Shown piece after piece: positions 6,716 through 13,659 of a DNA stretch of 44,962 nt. Numbering within the stretch: the first letter of the stretch is position 1; each line of letters opens with the position of its first letter. The stretch is from a virus: the IMG/VR virus record IMGVR_UViG_3300036860_000505, positions 1 to 44,962 of that record; one strand, 5' to 3'. The translations under genes were made by a program, and so were the position numbers. The notes beneath the pieces were generated by a model. That model was not told the origin of the DNA and did no database searches. It saw only the letters and a list, made by a program, of their open reading frames with translations.

Positions 6716-6942
6716 CCGCGGCGTGGATCGGCTCCAGCGTCTGTCTGCACCTGGAGGGCACCAACGCGCCCCGGGTCGATGCCCGCTGGGTCGACGCCGA
6801 CCACGTCAGCGTGTCGTTCGAGGGCGAACCCGGCCAGAGCATCAGCTTCCGCGGCACCCCGGCCGAGGTCCGGGTGGCGCTCGCCAACGGCCTGGCCGCG
6901 GTCGACCGGGTCGTCGCCGAGCAGGCGGGCCGGCAGCCATGA
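6712..6942 (+). CDS. Hypothetical small beta-rich protein
   Basis: 76 aa from GTG 6712 (GTGA overlap, GGAGG at 6699-6703). A TTG at 6697 is possible but lacks a site. Alternating hydrophobic strands (DARWVDADHVSVSFEGEPGQ, SISFRGTPAEVRVALANGL) suggest a small beta domain. Function unknown. Confidence 0.65.
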   Translation: MTAAWIGSSVCLHLEGTNAPRVDARWVDADHVSVSFEGEPGQSISFRGTPAEVRVALANGLAAVDRVVAEQAGRQP

Positions 6943-7133
6943 AGGTCCGGCTGATAGGCACCACCGGCGAGTGCGCTCGCCTGGCGGCGCTGCTGGCGCT
7001 GGGCCCGCCCGAGGGCCCAGCCGGCGTGGAGGTCCTGGAGGTCACAGGGCCCTATCCCAACCGGGGCGACAGCACCTTGGTGCGGCTGTACCTGCAGGTG
7101 CGAGTGACCGCCGAGGCGGAGGCGAGGACCTGA
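6939..7133 (+). CDS. Hypothetical small protein
   Basis: 64 aa from ATG 6939 (ATGA overlap). Reads MKVRLIGTTGECARLAALLA and ends with VRLYLQVRVTAEAEART, a beta-alpha-beta-like pattern. Resembles short uncharacterised phage proteins starting MKVRLxGT; no function known. Confidence 0.65.
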   Translation: MKVRLIGTTGECARLAALLALGPPEGPAGVEVLEVTGPYPNRGDSTLVRLYLQVRVTAEAEART

Positions 7134-7426
7134 TGGCCACCCGACCCGACGTCGACCAGACCTGGCAGCCGCTGGCCGTCTCGACCCGCCAGGCGCTGCG
7201 CCTGCTCGGCTGGGACGGGCCCGACTGTCTGCCCGACGAGCCGGAAGCCTGCGGCGGCGGCTACGCCGAGCACGCGGCAGCGCACCTGGCGGCGTTGCGT
7301 GCCGTGGTCGAGCACCGCATCGGCCACCTCGGCGCCGACGCTGGCCCGCTGGTCGAGCAGGTCTACGCCTCCACGGCGGCGACGCTGCGCGCCGGCATCG
7401 CCTGCGACCAGGGACATCAGCCATGA
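7133..7426 (+). CDS. Hypothetical accessory protein
   Basis: 97 aa, ATG sharing one base with the previous stop. Mostly helical, Ala-rich second half (YAEHAAAHLAALRAVVEHRI). No metal site or catalytic motif visible. Part of the coupled run 6198-8574. Confidence 0.6.
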   Translation: MATRPDVDQTWQPLAVSTRQALRLLGWDGPDCLPDEPEACGGGYAEHAAAHLAALRAVVEHRIGHLGADAGPLVEQVYASTAATLRAGIACDQGHQP

Positions 7427-7683
7427 GCGAGGCCTGCCGTTCCTGCCAAGCCCCCGTGCTGTGGCTGGAGAACACCACGACCGGCAAGCGCGCCCCGATC
7501 GACGCCGCGCCCACCCCCGACGGCAACATCGTCGTGGTCGACGGCGAGCGCTACCAGGTCATCGGTGGCGAGGAGCGGCAGGATGCCATCGCCCAGGGCG
7601 TGGCGCTGCACCTCAACCATTTCGTCACCTGCCCGCAGGCGCCGGCGTGGAAGCAGCGGGGCGCCAAGGCGGCGCGAACCTGA
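7423..7683 (+). CDS. Zinc-ribbon-like small protein
   Basis: 86 aa from ATG 7423 (ATGA overlap). An N-terminal CRSCQAPVLWLENTTTGKRA and a distal HFVTCPQA give C-x2-C...H-x3-C, a plausible zinc site bracketing a small beta domain. Proteins with this layout recur in actinophage accessory regions; the role is unknown. Confidence 0.7.
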   Translation: MSEACRSCQAPVLWLENTTTGKRAPIDAAPTPDGNIVVVDGERYQVIGGEERQDAIAQGVALHLNHFVTCPQAPAWKQRGAKAART

Positions 7684-8135
7684 TGGCCGACTACGCCCAC
7701 CGCACTCCGGTCGAGGTCATCCGCACCCGCACCCAGATCGAGGAAGAACTACGCCACCGCGGCGCCACCTCGTTCGGCTACAACATCGACGACGCCACCG
7801 GCGAGGCCATGGTCGCGTTCACCATCGCCGGCCTCCAGGTCCGCATGACCCTGCTGCTGCCCGACTTCGACGACGACGCCTTCCGCTACACGCCGTCCGG
7901 GCGCTACCAGCGCGCCCCCGCCGAGCACGCCAAGGCCTACAACCAAGAGGTCCGCCGGTGCTGGCGGGCACTCCACCTGATCGTCAAGGCGAAGCTGGTC
8001 GCCGTCGACAACGGCATCACCACGCTGGAGAAGGAGTTCCTCGGCGACATTCAGGTCGGCGACGCCACAGTGTTCGAGCGCATCCGTCCGGAGCTCGAGC
8101 GGGCCCGGCAGGCGATCACCGGCAGGTCGGCATGA
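7683..8135 (+). CDS. Conserved phage protein of unknown function
   Basis: 150 aa from ATG 7683. Reads YAHRTPVEVIRTRTQIEEEL, then FTIAGLQVRMTLLLPDFDDD, then RRCWRALHLIVKAKLVAVDN. From memory this layout (RTPV...RT..EIE, RWRAL.L.VKAKLEAV.SGI.T.E.EFL) is a common uncharacterised family in phages and mobile elements of diverse bacteria. The predicted fold is alpha+beta with no obvious catalytic residues. Confidence 0.75.
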   Translation: MADYAHRTPVEVIRTRTQIEEELRHRGATSFGYNIDDATGEAMVAFTIAGLQVRMTLLLPDFDDDAFRYTPSGRYQRAPAEHAKAYNQEVRRCWRALHLIVKAKLVAVDNGITTLEKEFLGDIQVGDATVFERIRPELERARQAITGRSA

Positions 8136-8401
8136 GCGGCCCTGTGACCCCTGACCAGCAGGCCGGCCTAGAGCTGCTGGAGGCGGCCTGGAAGGCGCAG
8201 CCCGCGCTGCTGCTGCCGGCGATGGCGGCGCTCTGGCGCGCCAAGAAGGGCCACCGCTGCGCCAACTGCGGCGAGCCGATCGAGCTGTCCCCGGCCGGCG
8301 GCGACCCCTACTGGTGGCACCCGGGCGGGCAGCACAGCACGATCTGGTGCGACGGCTGGGGAGACCCCGGCCAGACGGGGCGGGAGGCGACGCCGGCATG
8401 A
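8132..8401 (+). CDS. Small zinc-binding protein
   Basis: 89 aa from ATG 8132 (ATGA overlap). RCANCGEPIELSPAGG and a downstream WWHPGG..H..WC form a C-x2-C...H...C site. An N-terminal helix precedes it. Probably a small structural zinc protein; function unknown. Confidence 0.65.
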   Translation: MSGPVTPDQQAGLELLEAAWKAQPALLLPAMAALWRAKKGHRCANCGEPIELSPAGGDPYWWHPGGQHSTIWCDGWGDPGQTGREATPA

Positions 8402-8574
8402 TCGAACATCCGTTCGAGGACGGCTACCGCTGGGGCGACCAGCTCATCTGCACCCACGTCGAGGGTAGCCGGGTGTGCGGCAAGGCCGAGGCTGAGCACG
8501 CCTCAGCGGAGGTCGGTGGCGAGCCGGTCCAGGATGGCGAGCGCGTCGGGCCCGACGGCGGCGAGGTCGAGTAG
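8398..8574 (+). CDS. Hypothetical small protein, overlaps convergent gene
   Basis: 58 aa from ATG 8398 (ATGA overlap). The first 40 residues (MIEHPFEDGYRWGDQLICTH, then CGKAEAEH) look coding, with Cys/His residues that could bind metal. The last 24 residues overlap the 3' end of the convergent XRE/DUF5753 gene and are low-complexity Gly/Glu, so the natural C-terminus may have been altered when the leftward cassette inserted. Confidence 0.5.
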   Translation: MIEHPFEDGYRWGDQLICTHVEGSRVCGKAEAEHASAEVGGEPVQDGERVGPDGGEVE

Positions 8575-9363
8575 CGCCTTGAACGCCTGCCCGTAGCGGG
8601 CGACGTCGGCGGCGTTACGGACGGTCAGCGCGGCCGTCAGCGTCTCGACCAGCACCAGGTCGTCGGCGCCGTCGGCGCGCTCCAGGAACGCCGCGAAGCC
8701 CTGCCAGCCCCACGCCGCCGCCTCGACCTCCATCGGGATGATGCCGAGCAGCACGCCCGGCATCCTGGTGGCTTGGGCGAGCCGGTCGACCTGGGCGGCG
8801 AGCACCTCGCGCGGCACGAACCGCCAGCGCAGGCCGGCCTCGGTCAGCAGGAACTCGAACCGCCGGCCCGGCTCATACAGCAGGGTCTGCCGCGCCATCC
8901 GCTCGGTGACCCCCTCGGCGATCTCGGTGTCGCTCTGCCCGTACACCGCCGCGCGGGCCCGGTAGACGGCCAGCGCGTAGCCGGGCACCTGGAGCAGCCC
9001 CGGCACCAGCACCGGGTAATACGCGCGGTTCAGGCCGGCAGAGGCCTCCAGGCCGGCGGTGTCGCGCTGGAGCTCGGCCAGCCGTTCGGGTCGACCCCGC
9101 CAGGCGTAGACCTCGGTAGCAGCCGCCTCGGCAAGGTGGTCGAGGTCGATGCGCTGCTGGGTGGTGGCGCCGATGGCGGCCGCCCAGCGGTCGAGCAGGT
9201 CGGGCGAGGGGAACTGCCGGCCCGTCTCCATCCGGCTGACAGTGGACTGCGCCACGCCGAGCCGCTCGGCGAGCTGCGGCTGGGAGAGATGGGCGGCGGC
9301 GCGGAGGTCACGCAGCGCCTGCCCAAGCTGGGCACGTCTCGACGGCGAGTCCAGGACGCTCAT
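8503..9363 (-). CDS. XRE-family regulator with DUF5753 domain
   Basis: 286 aa from ATG 9363 (ATGA overlap with the DUF6879 gene). Residues 12-65 are the HTH (LGQALRDLRAAAHLSQPQLA, ERLGVAQSTVSRMETGRQF). About residues 95-280 match the DUF5753 ligand-like domain (VLVPGLLQVPGYALAVYRAR, then VTERMARQTLLYE). This architecture is typical of Streptomyces and related hosts, where many paralogues act with small partner proteins, but is uncommon as a phage core gene. Transcribed against its flanking genes, so probably an acquired lysogenic cassette. Confidence 0.9.
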   Translation of the reverse strand: MSVLDSPSRRAQLGQALRDLRAAAHLSQPQLAERLGVAQSTVSRMETGRQFPSPDLLDRWAAAIGATTQQRIDLDHLAEAAATEVYAWRGRPERLAELQRDTAGLEASAGLNRAYYPVLVPGLLQVPGYALAVYRARAAVYGQSDTEIAEGVTERMARQTLLYEPGRRFEFLLTEAGLRWRFVPREVLAAQVDRLAQATRMPGVLLGIIPMEVEAAAWGWQGFAAFLERADGADDLVLVETLTAALTVRNAADVARYGQAFKALLDLAAVGPDALAILDRLATDLR

Positions 9364-9848
9364 GCCGGCAGCAGGAACTCCTGGAGCGGCACTGAGGCGG
9401 CCATGGCCAGGTCGCGCTGCCGGCGCCGGTAGGTCAGCATCGCCGGGTCGCGGTAGGTGCTCATGCCGAGGTAGCGGCCGGCGTGGTCGAAGGCCAGCGT
9501 CCAGGTGACCCGGTCGTCGAACAGCCAGAAGTCGTCGACGTTGACGGGCAATCCTGGGACGTCGCCAGCGACCGCAACGCGGATGTCCTCGCCGACGGCC
9601 ACATGCCCGCGGGCCGTCTCCAGCCGCCAGCGCCAGTATGGGTTGAGCGGTGACGGCACCAGCAGCACGCGGCCGATGCTGCGGCCAGCCGCAGTTGCCG
9701 CGGCGACCTGCTCGACCCAGCGTGCCCGCATGCTGCTGATCGCGACGAGGCCCTGCTGCCAGCGGCGGAACTCTTCGGCGTCGGGCTGGTAGAACGGCTG
9801 CACCTCCAGCCGCCACGCCGACTGCTCGAACTGATCGAAGAAGCTCAC
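9360..9848 (-). CDS. DUF6879 family protein
   Basis: 162 aa from GTG 9848. Key features are FFDQFEQSAWRLEVQPFYQP, a central VLLVPSPLNPYWRWRLETAR, and DFWLFDDRVTWTLAFDHAGR near the C-terminus, the hallmark of DUF6879. The family is encoded next to XRE/DUF5753 regulators in actinobacteria. Biochemical role unknown. The tight overlaps on both sides (GTGA and ATGA) mean the three cassette genes are made together. Confidence 0.85.
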   Translation of the reverse strand: MSFFDQFEQSAWRLEVQPFYQPDAEEFRRWQQGLVAISSMRARWVEQVAAATAAGRSIGRVLLVPSPLNPYWRWRLETARGHVAVGEDIRVAVAGDVPGLPVNVDDFWLFDDRVTWTLAFDHAGRYLGMSTYRDPAMLTYRRRQRDLAMAASVPLQEFLLPA

Positions 9849-10027
9849 CCCTGACGCAGCCGCTCGGCGGCCTCCCGCACCATCGCGGCCGGCAGCCGCA
9901 CGACGCCCTCGCCGTCCTGGCGCGCTGTCGTCGCCTGGTCGACCAGGTCGCCGCGGACCACAACCTGGTCGCCGTCCAGCCACATCCCCGGGCAGTTGTC
10001 GGCGCTGCATCCACTGAGCTGCTGCAT
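9845..10027 (-). CDS. Small CxxxxCP protein of the XRE/DUF6879 cassette
   Basis: 60 aa from ATG 10027 behind GGGAGG. Reads LSGCSADNCPGMWLDGDQVV and later GVVRLPAAMVREAAERL. The C-x4-CP start followed by a small beta domain and a terminal helix is the pattern of short partner proteins beside XRE/DUF5753 regulators in Streptomyces. Likely part of the same regulatory unit; whether it binds the regulator is inference. Confidence 0.75.
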   Translation of the reverse strand: MQQLSGCSADNCPGMWLDGDQVVVRGDLVDQATTARQDGEGVVRLPAAMVREAAERLRQG

Positions 10028-10050
10028 GGCCCGCCTCCCTGACGCGCGGA

Positions 10051-10068
10051 TATCCCGTACTAGGGATA
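10051..10068. promoter_or_regulatory. Operator candidate of the XRE cassette
   Basis: Perfect inverted repeat TATCCC-GTACTA-GGGATA, 24 bases upstream of the cassette's first ATG and in the -10 region of its leftward promoter. This is a good candidate for autoregulation by the XRE protein. Confidence 0.55.
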
Positions 10069-10111
10069 GTCGGCCGCGGCGGGTGCGGGGTCAAGGGGGT
10101 CACCTCGGTGC

Positions 10112-10155
10112 TTGCAATCCGTGGTTGTGCATGTATCCTCACCCTTGCATAGTAC
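10112..10155 (+). promoter_or_regulatory. Possible rightward promoter for the 10179-12966 operon
   Basis: Two candidate box pairs: TTGCAA (10112-10117) with TATCCT (10134-10139) at 16 bases, and TTGTGC (10125-10130) with CATAGT (10148-10153) at 17 bases. The first gene starts at 10179 behind AAGGAAGG. Neither pair is strong. Confidence 0.35.
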
Positions 10156-10178
10156 AGCTCGGGTCAAGGAAGGAACGG

Positions 10179-10283
10179 ATGCCCGACCCGACCACCGTGG
10201 CCCGGTCATCGCCCCCGCTGGATGTTGCATGGAGCCCCAGCAGGGATGGCGGCCGGGCCACCCGACGCTCCAGGAGCCGCTGA
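10179..10283 (+). CDS. 34-aa leader peptide or small ORF
   Basis: ATG 10179 follows AAGGAAGG (10167-10174) at good spacing and its TGA overlaps the next ATG (TGATG). The peptide MPDPTTVARSSPPLDVAWSP ends Arg/Ser-rich and has no recognisable domain. It may serve mainly to couple translation of the next gene. Confidence 0.4.
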   Translation: MPDPTTVARSSPPLDVAWSPSRDGGRATRRSRSR

Positions 10284-10456
10284 TGGATGCAGGCTGGGCC
10301 GGCCTCACCGCTGACGAGCAGAGCTCGGCCATCTACGGCGGCGTCATCGGCGGCGGCGGCGTCATGGTGGTCTACACGCTGTTCGGGTTCCGCTACCTGC
10401 GCCGCCAGTGGCGCACCCGCAAACGCCACAAGGTCCGGGCCCGGAGGCGGCGCTGA
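10283..10456 (+). CDS. Small single-span membrane protein
   Basis: 57 aa. An N-terminal acidic stretch is followed by a hydrophobic segment, about residues 16-36 (AIYGGVIGGGGVMVVYTLFG), and a strongly basic tail (RYLRRQWRTRKRHK). By the positive-inside rule the tail is cytoplasmic. Coupled on both sides. Function unknown. Confidence 0.6.
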   Translation: MDAGWAGLTADEQSSAIYGGVIGGGGVMVVYTLFGFRYLRRQWRTRKRHKVRARRRR

Positions 10457-10635
10457 TGGCCACCTACATCGTCCAGGTCCGCGAGACGCCACGCGGGCGG
10501 TGGCTGCCGCTCTCAGGCGGAGAGACGAACTTCCTGCTGGTGGCCAAGCACCGCATGGAGCGGGCGGCGGATGAGTTCCCCTCCGCCCGCGTGGTCGACC
10601 AGCGCGGCAAGGTCCTCCTCAAGGCGCGGCGCTGA
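10456..10635 (+). CDS. Hypothetical small protein
   Basis: 59 aa from ATG 10456. Reads MATYIVQVRETPRGRWLPLS and ends KVLLKARR. Alternating strands and one helix (AKHRMERAADEF). No family recognised; coupled to its neighbours by one-base overlaps. Confidence 0.6.
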   Translation: MATYIVQVRETPRGRWLPLSGGETNFLLVAKHRMERAADEFPSARVVDQRGKVLLKARR

Positions 10636-10820
10636 TGGGCGGCGCGTTCCGCAGCCGGTTCACCGATGACGAGTGGCGGATCTACAAGGCCGGCAAGTGC
10701 TGCTGGCAGACCGCCTACGGCATGCCGTGGATCAAGTACTGCCGCAAGCGCAGCAAGCCAGGCCAGCCGTTCGGCTACTGCCGACAGCACGACCGCGAGC
10801 TGCGGGAGCAGTACGGATGA
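10635..10820 (+). CDS. Small Cys-rich protein
   Basis: 61 aa from ATG 10635. Cysteines at KCCWQTAYG, KYCRKRS and GYCRQHDREL plus the terminal His suggest a single zinc site. Basic, with likely nucleic-acid contact, but function is not known. Overlaps the transglycosylase start by ATGA. Confidence 0.6.
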   Translation: MGGAFRSRFTDDEWRIYKAGKCCWQTAYGMPWIKYCRKRSKPGQPFGYCRQHDRELREQYG

Positions 10821-11485
10821 GCCCCGACCGGCCCCGCAGCGCCGGCACGACCTCGGCGCTGCTGCTGATCGTGCTGCTGGCCGCCGACCTCCGCGGCCTG
10901 GTCGACGTCGGCGCGGTCGCGCGCCAAGGCGGCATCGTGCTGGCGACTGTCGCGCTCGAGGGCGGTGGCGTGCTGGCGAGCATGATGCCGACCCCGCCGA
11001 AGGCCAAGCCCCGGCGGCGGCGGGCCAAGGTTGTACGGTCGGATTCGCCGCCGCCGAACTCACCAACCTCTGCAGGCATCCCCCCCCTGTACCTGCGCCT
11101 GTACCGGGAGGCGGGCGCGGGCGAGTCGTGGCCGGACCGGTCGGGCCGCCGCTATCCCGCATGGGCGGTGCTGGCGGGCATCGGCGCGGTCGAGTCCGGC
11201 CACGGCCGCTCGAGCGCGCCGGGGGTGCGGTCGGGCGTCAACGCCTTCGGCTGCTGCGCCGGCCCCATGCAGTTCAACCTGCGCAACGGGCCGCCGTCGA
11301 CCTGGGACACCTGGGGCCGCGGCAACGTCTACGACCCGCGCGACGCCATCCCCGCGGCCACACGGAAGCTGCGGGGCGACGGCGCCCGCCGCGACCTCGA
11401 TGGCGCCCTGCTCGCCTACAACGCGAGCTGGTCCTACGTGAACGGTGTCAAGGCGCAGGCGCGCCGCTACCAGCAAGGAGCATGA
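10817..11485 (+). CDS. Lytic transglycosylase-like muramidase, membrane-anchored
   Basis: 222 aa from ATG 10817. Residues 13-55 are hydrophobic and could be a signal anchor; a Pro/Arg-rich linker (about 58-85) follows. The SLT/lysozyme-like domain starts near residue 90, with the likely catalytic Glu at E126 (GIGAVESGHG), GPMQF at residues 149-153, DPRDAIPAATRKL, and a terminal LLAYNASWSYVNGV. It would cleave the peptidoglycan glycan strand. It lies apart from the lysis cassette and beside a DUF2637 gene, so it resembles cell-wall-opening enzymes of conjugative elements more than an endolysin. Confidence 0.8.
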   Translation: MSPDRPRSAGTTSALLLIVLLAADLRGLVDVGAVARQGGIVLATVALEGGGVLASMMPTPPKAKPRRRRAKVVRSDSPPPNSPTSAGIPPLYLRLYREAGAGESWPDRSGRRYPAWAVLAGIGAVESGHGRSSAPGVRSGVNAFGCCAGPMQFNLRNGPPSTWDTWGRGNVYDPRDAIPAATRKLRGDGARRDLDGALLAYNASWSYVNGVKAQARRYQQGA

Positions 11486-11949
11486 CGATGCACCCTTCCC
11501 AGCTCTACGACCCCGGGGGCCGTCCTGTCGGTGGTCGCCTCGGTCGCCTCAGCGTGCGCCGCAACCAGCTTACCGGTGCGCTGGCGCTGGTCATTGGCGG
11601 CTTGGTGATGATGACCCTCGGCCCCGGCCTCGGCCTGCTCGTGCTCGGGCTGCTGTGGGTGCTGATCCGCGCGCTCGCCGCCCACCTGGACGACGGCGGC
11701 CGCCGCCAGTGGTTCAAGGTGCTGGTGCAGTACGCCGCCGTCGCGGCGCTGGTGGTCGCGGTGATGAGTGTTGCCCCGGCCCCCGACCCGCCGAAGGCCA
11801 AGGCGCCGGCGCGCCGGCCGCCGGCCGCCGAGCGTGGCCAGGCCGACTCGTTGGTCAAGCTGCGCGCCCGTTGGGACCGGCTGGTCAAGCGGGTCAGCGC
11901 CGAGGCGCCCGTGATCCAGTTCGGCACCGACGCCAAGAAGGGCCGCTGA
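11482..11949 (+). CDS. Two-to-three-span membrane protein
   Basis: 155 aa from ATG 11482 (ATGA overlap). Hydrophobic segments at about residues 32-64 (LTGALALVIGGLVMMTLGPG and onward) and 80-98 (VQYAAVAALVVAVMSVA). A Lys/Pro/Ala linker and a basic helical C-terminus (LVKLRARWDRLVKRVSAEAP) follow. No homologue recognised. Context suggests a membrane partner of the transglycosylase/DUF2637 pair. Confidence 0.65.
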   Translation: MTMHPSQLYDPGGRPVGGRLGRLSVRRNQLTGALALVIGGLVMMTLGPGLGLLVLGLLWVLIRALAAHLDDGGRRQWFKVLVQYAAVAALVVAVMSVAPAPDPPKAKAPARRPPAAERGQADSLVKLRARWDRLVKRVSAEAPVIQFGTDAKKGR

Positions 11950-11999
11950 TGCGCGGCCATGTAATTACGCCGCTGTCCTTCGACCTGGGAGGCCGCTGA
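11949..11999 (+). CDS. 16-aa micro-ORF linking two membrane genes
   Basis: ATG 11949 overlaps the preceding TGA and its own TGA overlaps the next ATG (TGATG). It encodes MRGHVITPLSFDLGGR, and the GGGAGG ribosome site of the DUF2637 gene lies inside it. Probably a coupling peptide rather than a functional protein. Confidence 0.3.
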   Translation: MRGHVITPLSFDLGGR

Positions 12000-12724
12000 T
12001 GCGCCGCTTCGCTGATCTCAACCCGCTCGGCCGCGCCATCATCATCGCGGTCGCGCTCGGCACCCTCGGCATCGCCGCCGGGGCGTTCTTCCTCTCCTAC
12101 GGCGCCCTGTACGCCTGGGTGCAGGCAACCGGCATCTACGCCGACGCCGGCCCCTACGCCGACCGCCTCGAGCAGCTCTGGCCGCTGATGCTGGACGCCG
12201 CGTTCATCATCGCCGAGCTCGCCGCGATCCTCGGCGGCATCCTCCGCGGCCCACGCGGCTGGCCCATCCTGGTAATGGTTCTCACCGGAACGCTCACGGT
12301 GGTGTTCAACGTCCTGCACGTCACCACGCCGGCCGCACGGGTCGCGGCAGCGTTGCCGCCGGTGCTGATGATGGCGTGTTTCCAGATCGACCTGGCCATC
12401 GTGGGGTGGGTGATGCGGGCGCTGGGGCGGTCGGATGGGGGAGTTCCGCCGGGCGCGTTCCTGGTCGACCCGCGGGCGCAGACGTCCTGGCCGGCATACA
12501 CGGAAGACGGTCAAACTGGACATGGGCGGGGGAGTGGGGGAGAGGGCTCCAAGCGCCAGACGGTCGAGGCGTACCTAGCCCGGCTCGGCCCCGACCGCGC
12601 CGCCACGCTGACCGCCCGCGAGATTTCCGCGGACCTCGCGGAAGAGGGCACGCCGGTGTCCGAGCGGTACGTGCACGACCTGCTGGGTGGCCGCTCCGGG
12701 CGCAACGGCCAGCGGCACCCATGA
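11999..12724 (+). CDS. DUF2637 membrane protein with C-terminal HTH-like tail
   Basis: 241 aa from ATG 11999 behind GGGAGG. Four hydrophobic segments lie between residues 11 and 140: AIIIAVALGTLGIAAGAFFL, LWPLMLDAAFIIAELAAIL, WPILVMVLTGTLTVVFNVL and LPPVLMMACFQIDLAIVGW. This matches DUF2637, a family linked to spread proteins of actinobacterial conjugative plasmids. The last 60 residues (VEAYLARLGPDRAATLTARE, then YVHDLLGG) resemble a winged or HTH segment often fused to these proteins. No conjugative translocase is present in the window. Confidence 0.8.
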   Translation: MRRFADLNPLGRAIIIAVALGTLGIAAGAFFLSYGALYAWVQATGIYADAGPYADRLEQLWPLMLDAAFIIAELAAILGGILRGPRGWPILVMVLTGTLTVVFNVLHVTTPAARVAAALPPVLMMACFQIDLAIVGWVMRALGRSDGGVPPGAFLVDPRAQTSWPAYTEDGQTGHGRGSGGEGSKRQTVEAYLARLGPDRAATLTAREISADLAEEGTPVSERYVHDLLGGRSGRNGQRHP

Positions 12725-12966
12725 GCGGCCCGGCCCTGCCCGTGGAGCTCCAGCCCTGGTACGCCAAGGCGGCCTGTCTCGGCAAGGACGCCGACTGCTT
12801 CTTCCCGGAGAAGGGCGGCAGCACCCGGGCCGCCAAGCGCATCTGCCAGACCTGCCAGGTGACCGCCGAGTGCCTGGACTACGCGCTCGACAACGACGAG
12901 CGGTTCGGCATCTGGGGCGGCCTGTCCGAGCGCGAACGGCGGCGGCTGAAGCGGCGCGCGTCCTAG
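12721..12966 (+). CDS. WhiB-family transcriptional regulator
   Basis: 81 aa from ATG 12721 (ATGA overlap). Cluster cysteines C19, C42, C45 and C51 follow the canonical C-xn-C-x2-C-x5-C, with FFPE at residues 27-30 and GIWGGLSERERRRLKRR at the end, the turn and basic DNA-binding tail of the family. An extra C26 lies just before FFPE. It is the last gene of the rightward block. This is the window's second WhiB-like gene and, unlike the one at 991-1356, has standard spacing. Confidence 0.93.
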   Translation: MSGPALPVELQPWYAKAACLGKDADCFFPEKGGSTRAAKRICQTCQVTAECLDYALDNDERFGIWGGLSERERRRLKRRAS

Positions 12967-13076
12967 CGGAGAAGGCCCTTCCGTGCAATCCCCATAAATT
13001 AGATTATGTCGACCTGTCGGACATTTCGCCTGGTCAGGCGCTCCCCCCTTGGTGAACATCCACAGCCGGCCGACGG
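12967..13076. other. Convergent intergenic region with AT-rich core and inverted repeats
   Basis: Between the 3' ends of the WhiB and holin-like genes. Contains an imperfect palindrome GAAGGCCCTTC, an AT-rich patch ATAAATTAGATTATG (about 12995-13009), a perfect CGCCTG-GT-CAGGCG (13027-13040) followed by CTCCCCCCTT, and AGCCG-N5-CGGCT (13064-13078). These probably terminate both operons. The AT-rich patch could alternatively be an attP core; no tRNA-like end was recognised. Confidence 0.45.
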
Positions 13077-13295
13077 CTACTCCCGCGGTGGGGCCGCCTT
13101 GGTGGCGTTCGGGTCCGGCAGGGTCCGCTTGGTCCGCACCGCTGAGCGGGCCAGCAGCGACCCGGCCGCGAGGATCCACCCGGCGGCGACGGTGGCCTGG
13201 GTCGGGGTGAGGTCGAAGCCGTAGCGGGTCGCCAGCCAGGTCACCAGCGGCGCCAGGACCGTGGCCAGGACGACCGGTTCGGTGGCGGGGCTCAT
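13077..13295 (-). CDS. Holin candidate (small membrane protein)
   Basis: 72 aa from ATG 13295 behind GGAGGTG. Two hydrophobic stretches (PVVLATVLAPLVTWLATRYG and TVAAGWILAAGSLLARSAV) and a charged C-terminus (RTKRTLPDPNATKAAPPRE), the size and layout of a class II holin. It is the last gene of the late operon, downstream of amidase and HNH genes, supporting a lysis role. A second holin-like candidate lies at 15207-15464. Confidence 0.65.
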   Translation of the reverse strand: MSPATEPVVLATVLAPLVTWLATRYGFDLTPTQATVAAGWILAAGSLLARSAVRTKRTLPDPNATKAAPPRE

Positions 13296-13299
13296 CGGT

Positions 13300-13659
13300 T
13301 CACCTCCCTTGCGCGGTGCCGGCCGCCCACGCCGGCAGGACGGGCAGCATGTGGGCGTTGATCGCGTTGGCGCCGAGCTGGGCGAGCTCGACCACCCGCC
13401 GCGCGTAGGTGCTGATGTGGGCCTCGGTGAGTACCCAGCCGTTGTCGCGGGCCAGCTCCAGCAGCACGTGCACGTCGTTGTGGCACGCGCCGCAGATCCC
13501 GGCCTGCGGGCCGTTCTCGGGGCCGCCGTCGCCCTTGGGCCAGATGTGGTGGCGCTCGCGGACGTGCGGCGTCGGCCGGTGGATCCGCACGACCGGGCAG
13601 CGCCACCCGGCCGGGGTCGCCAGCGCCAGGTCGCGGACCACCCGGGGGTCGGTGCTCAC
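13300..13659 (-). CDS. HNH-motif protein in lysis cassette
   Basis: 119 aa from GTG 13659 (GTGA overlap with the amidase gene). CPVVRIHRPTPHVRERHHIW, then PKGDGGPENG and ICGACHNDVHVLL, give the ERHH..N..C-x2-C-H core of an HNH/McrA-like fold. HNH enzymes nick or cut DNA and in phages often assist packaging, but this one sits between endolysin and holin candidates, far from terminase, so its role is uncertain. Confidence 0.75.
   Translation of the reverse strand: MSTDPRVVRDLALATPAGWRCPVVRIHRPTPHVRERHHIWPKGDGGPENGPQAGICGACHNDVHVLLELARDNGWVLTEAHISTYARRVVELAQLGANAINAHMLPVLPAWAAGTAQGR

Noticed and set aside
9364-10014. Read-through fusion of the XRE/DUF5753 gene with an upstream frame
   Set aside because: That stretch is out of frame with the DUF6879 gene, which is clearly coding there; the HTH begins just after ATG 9363.
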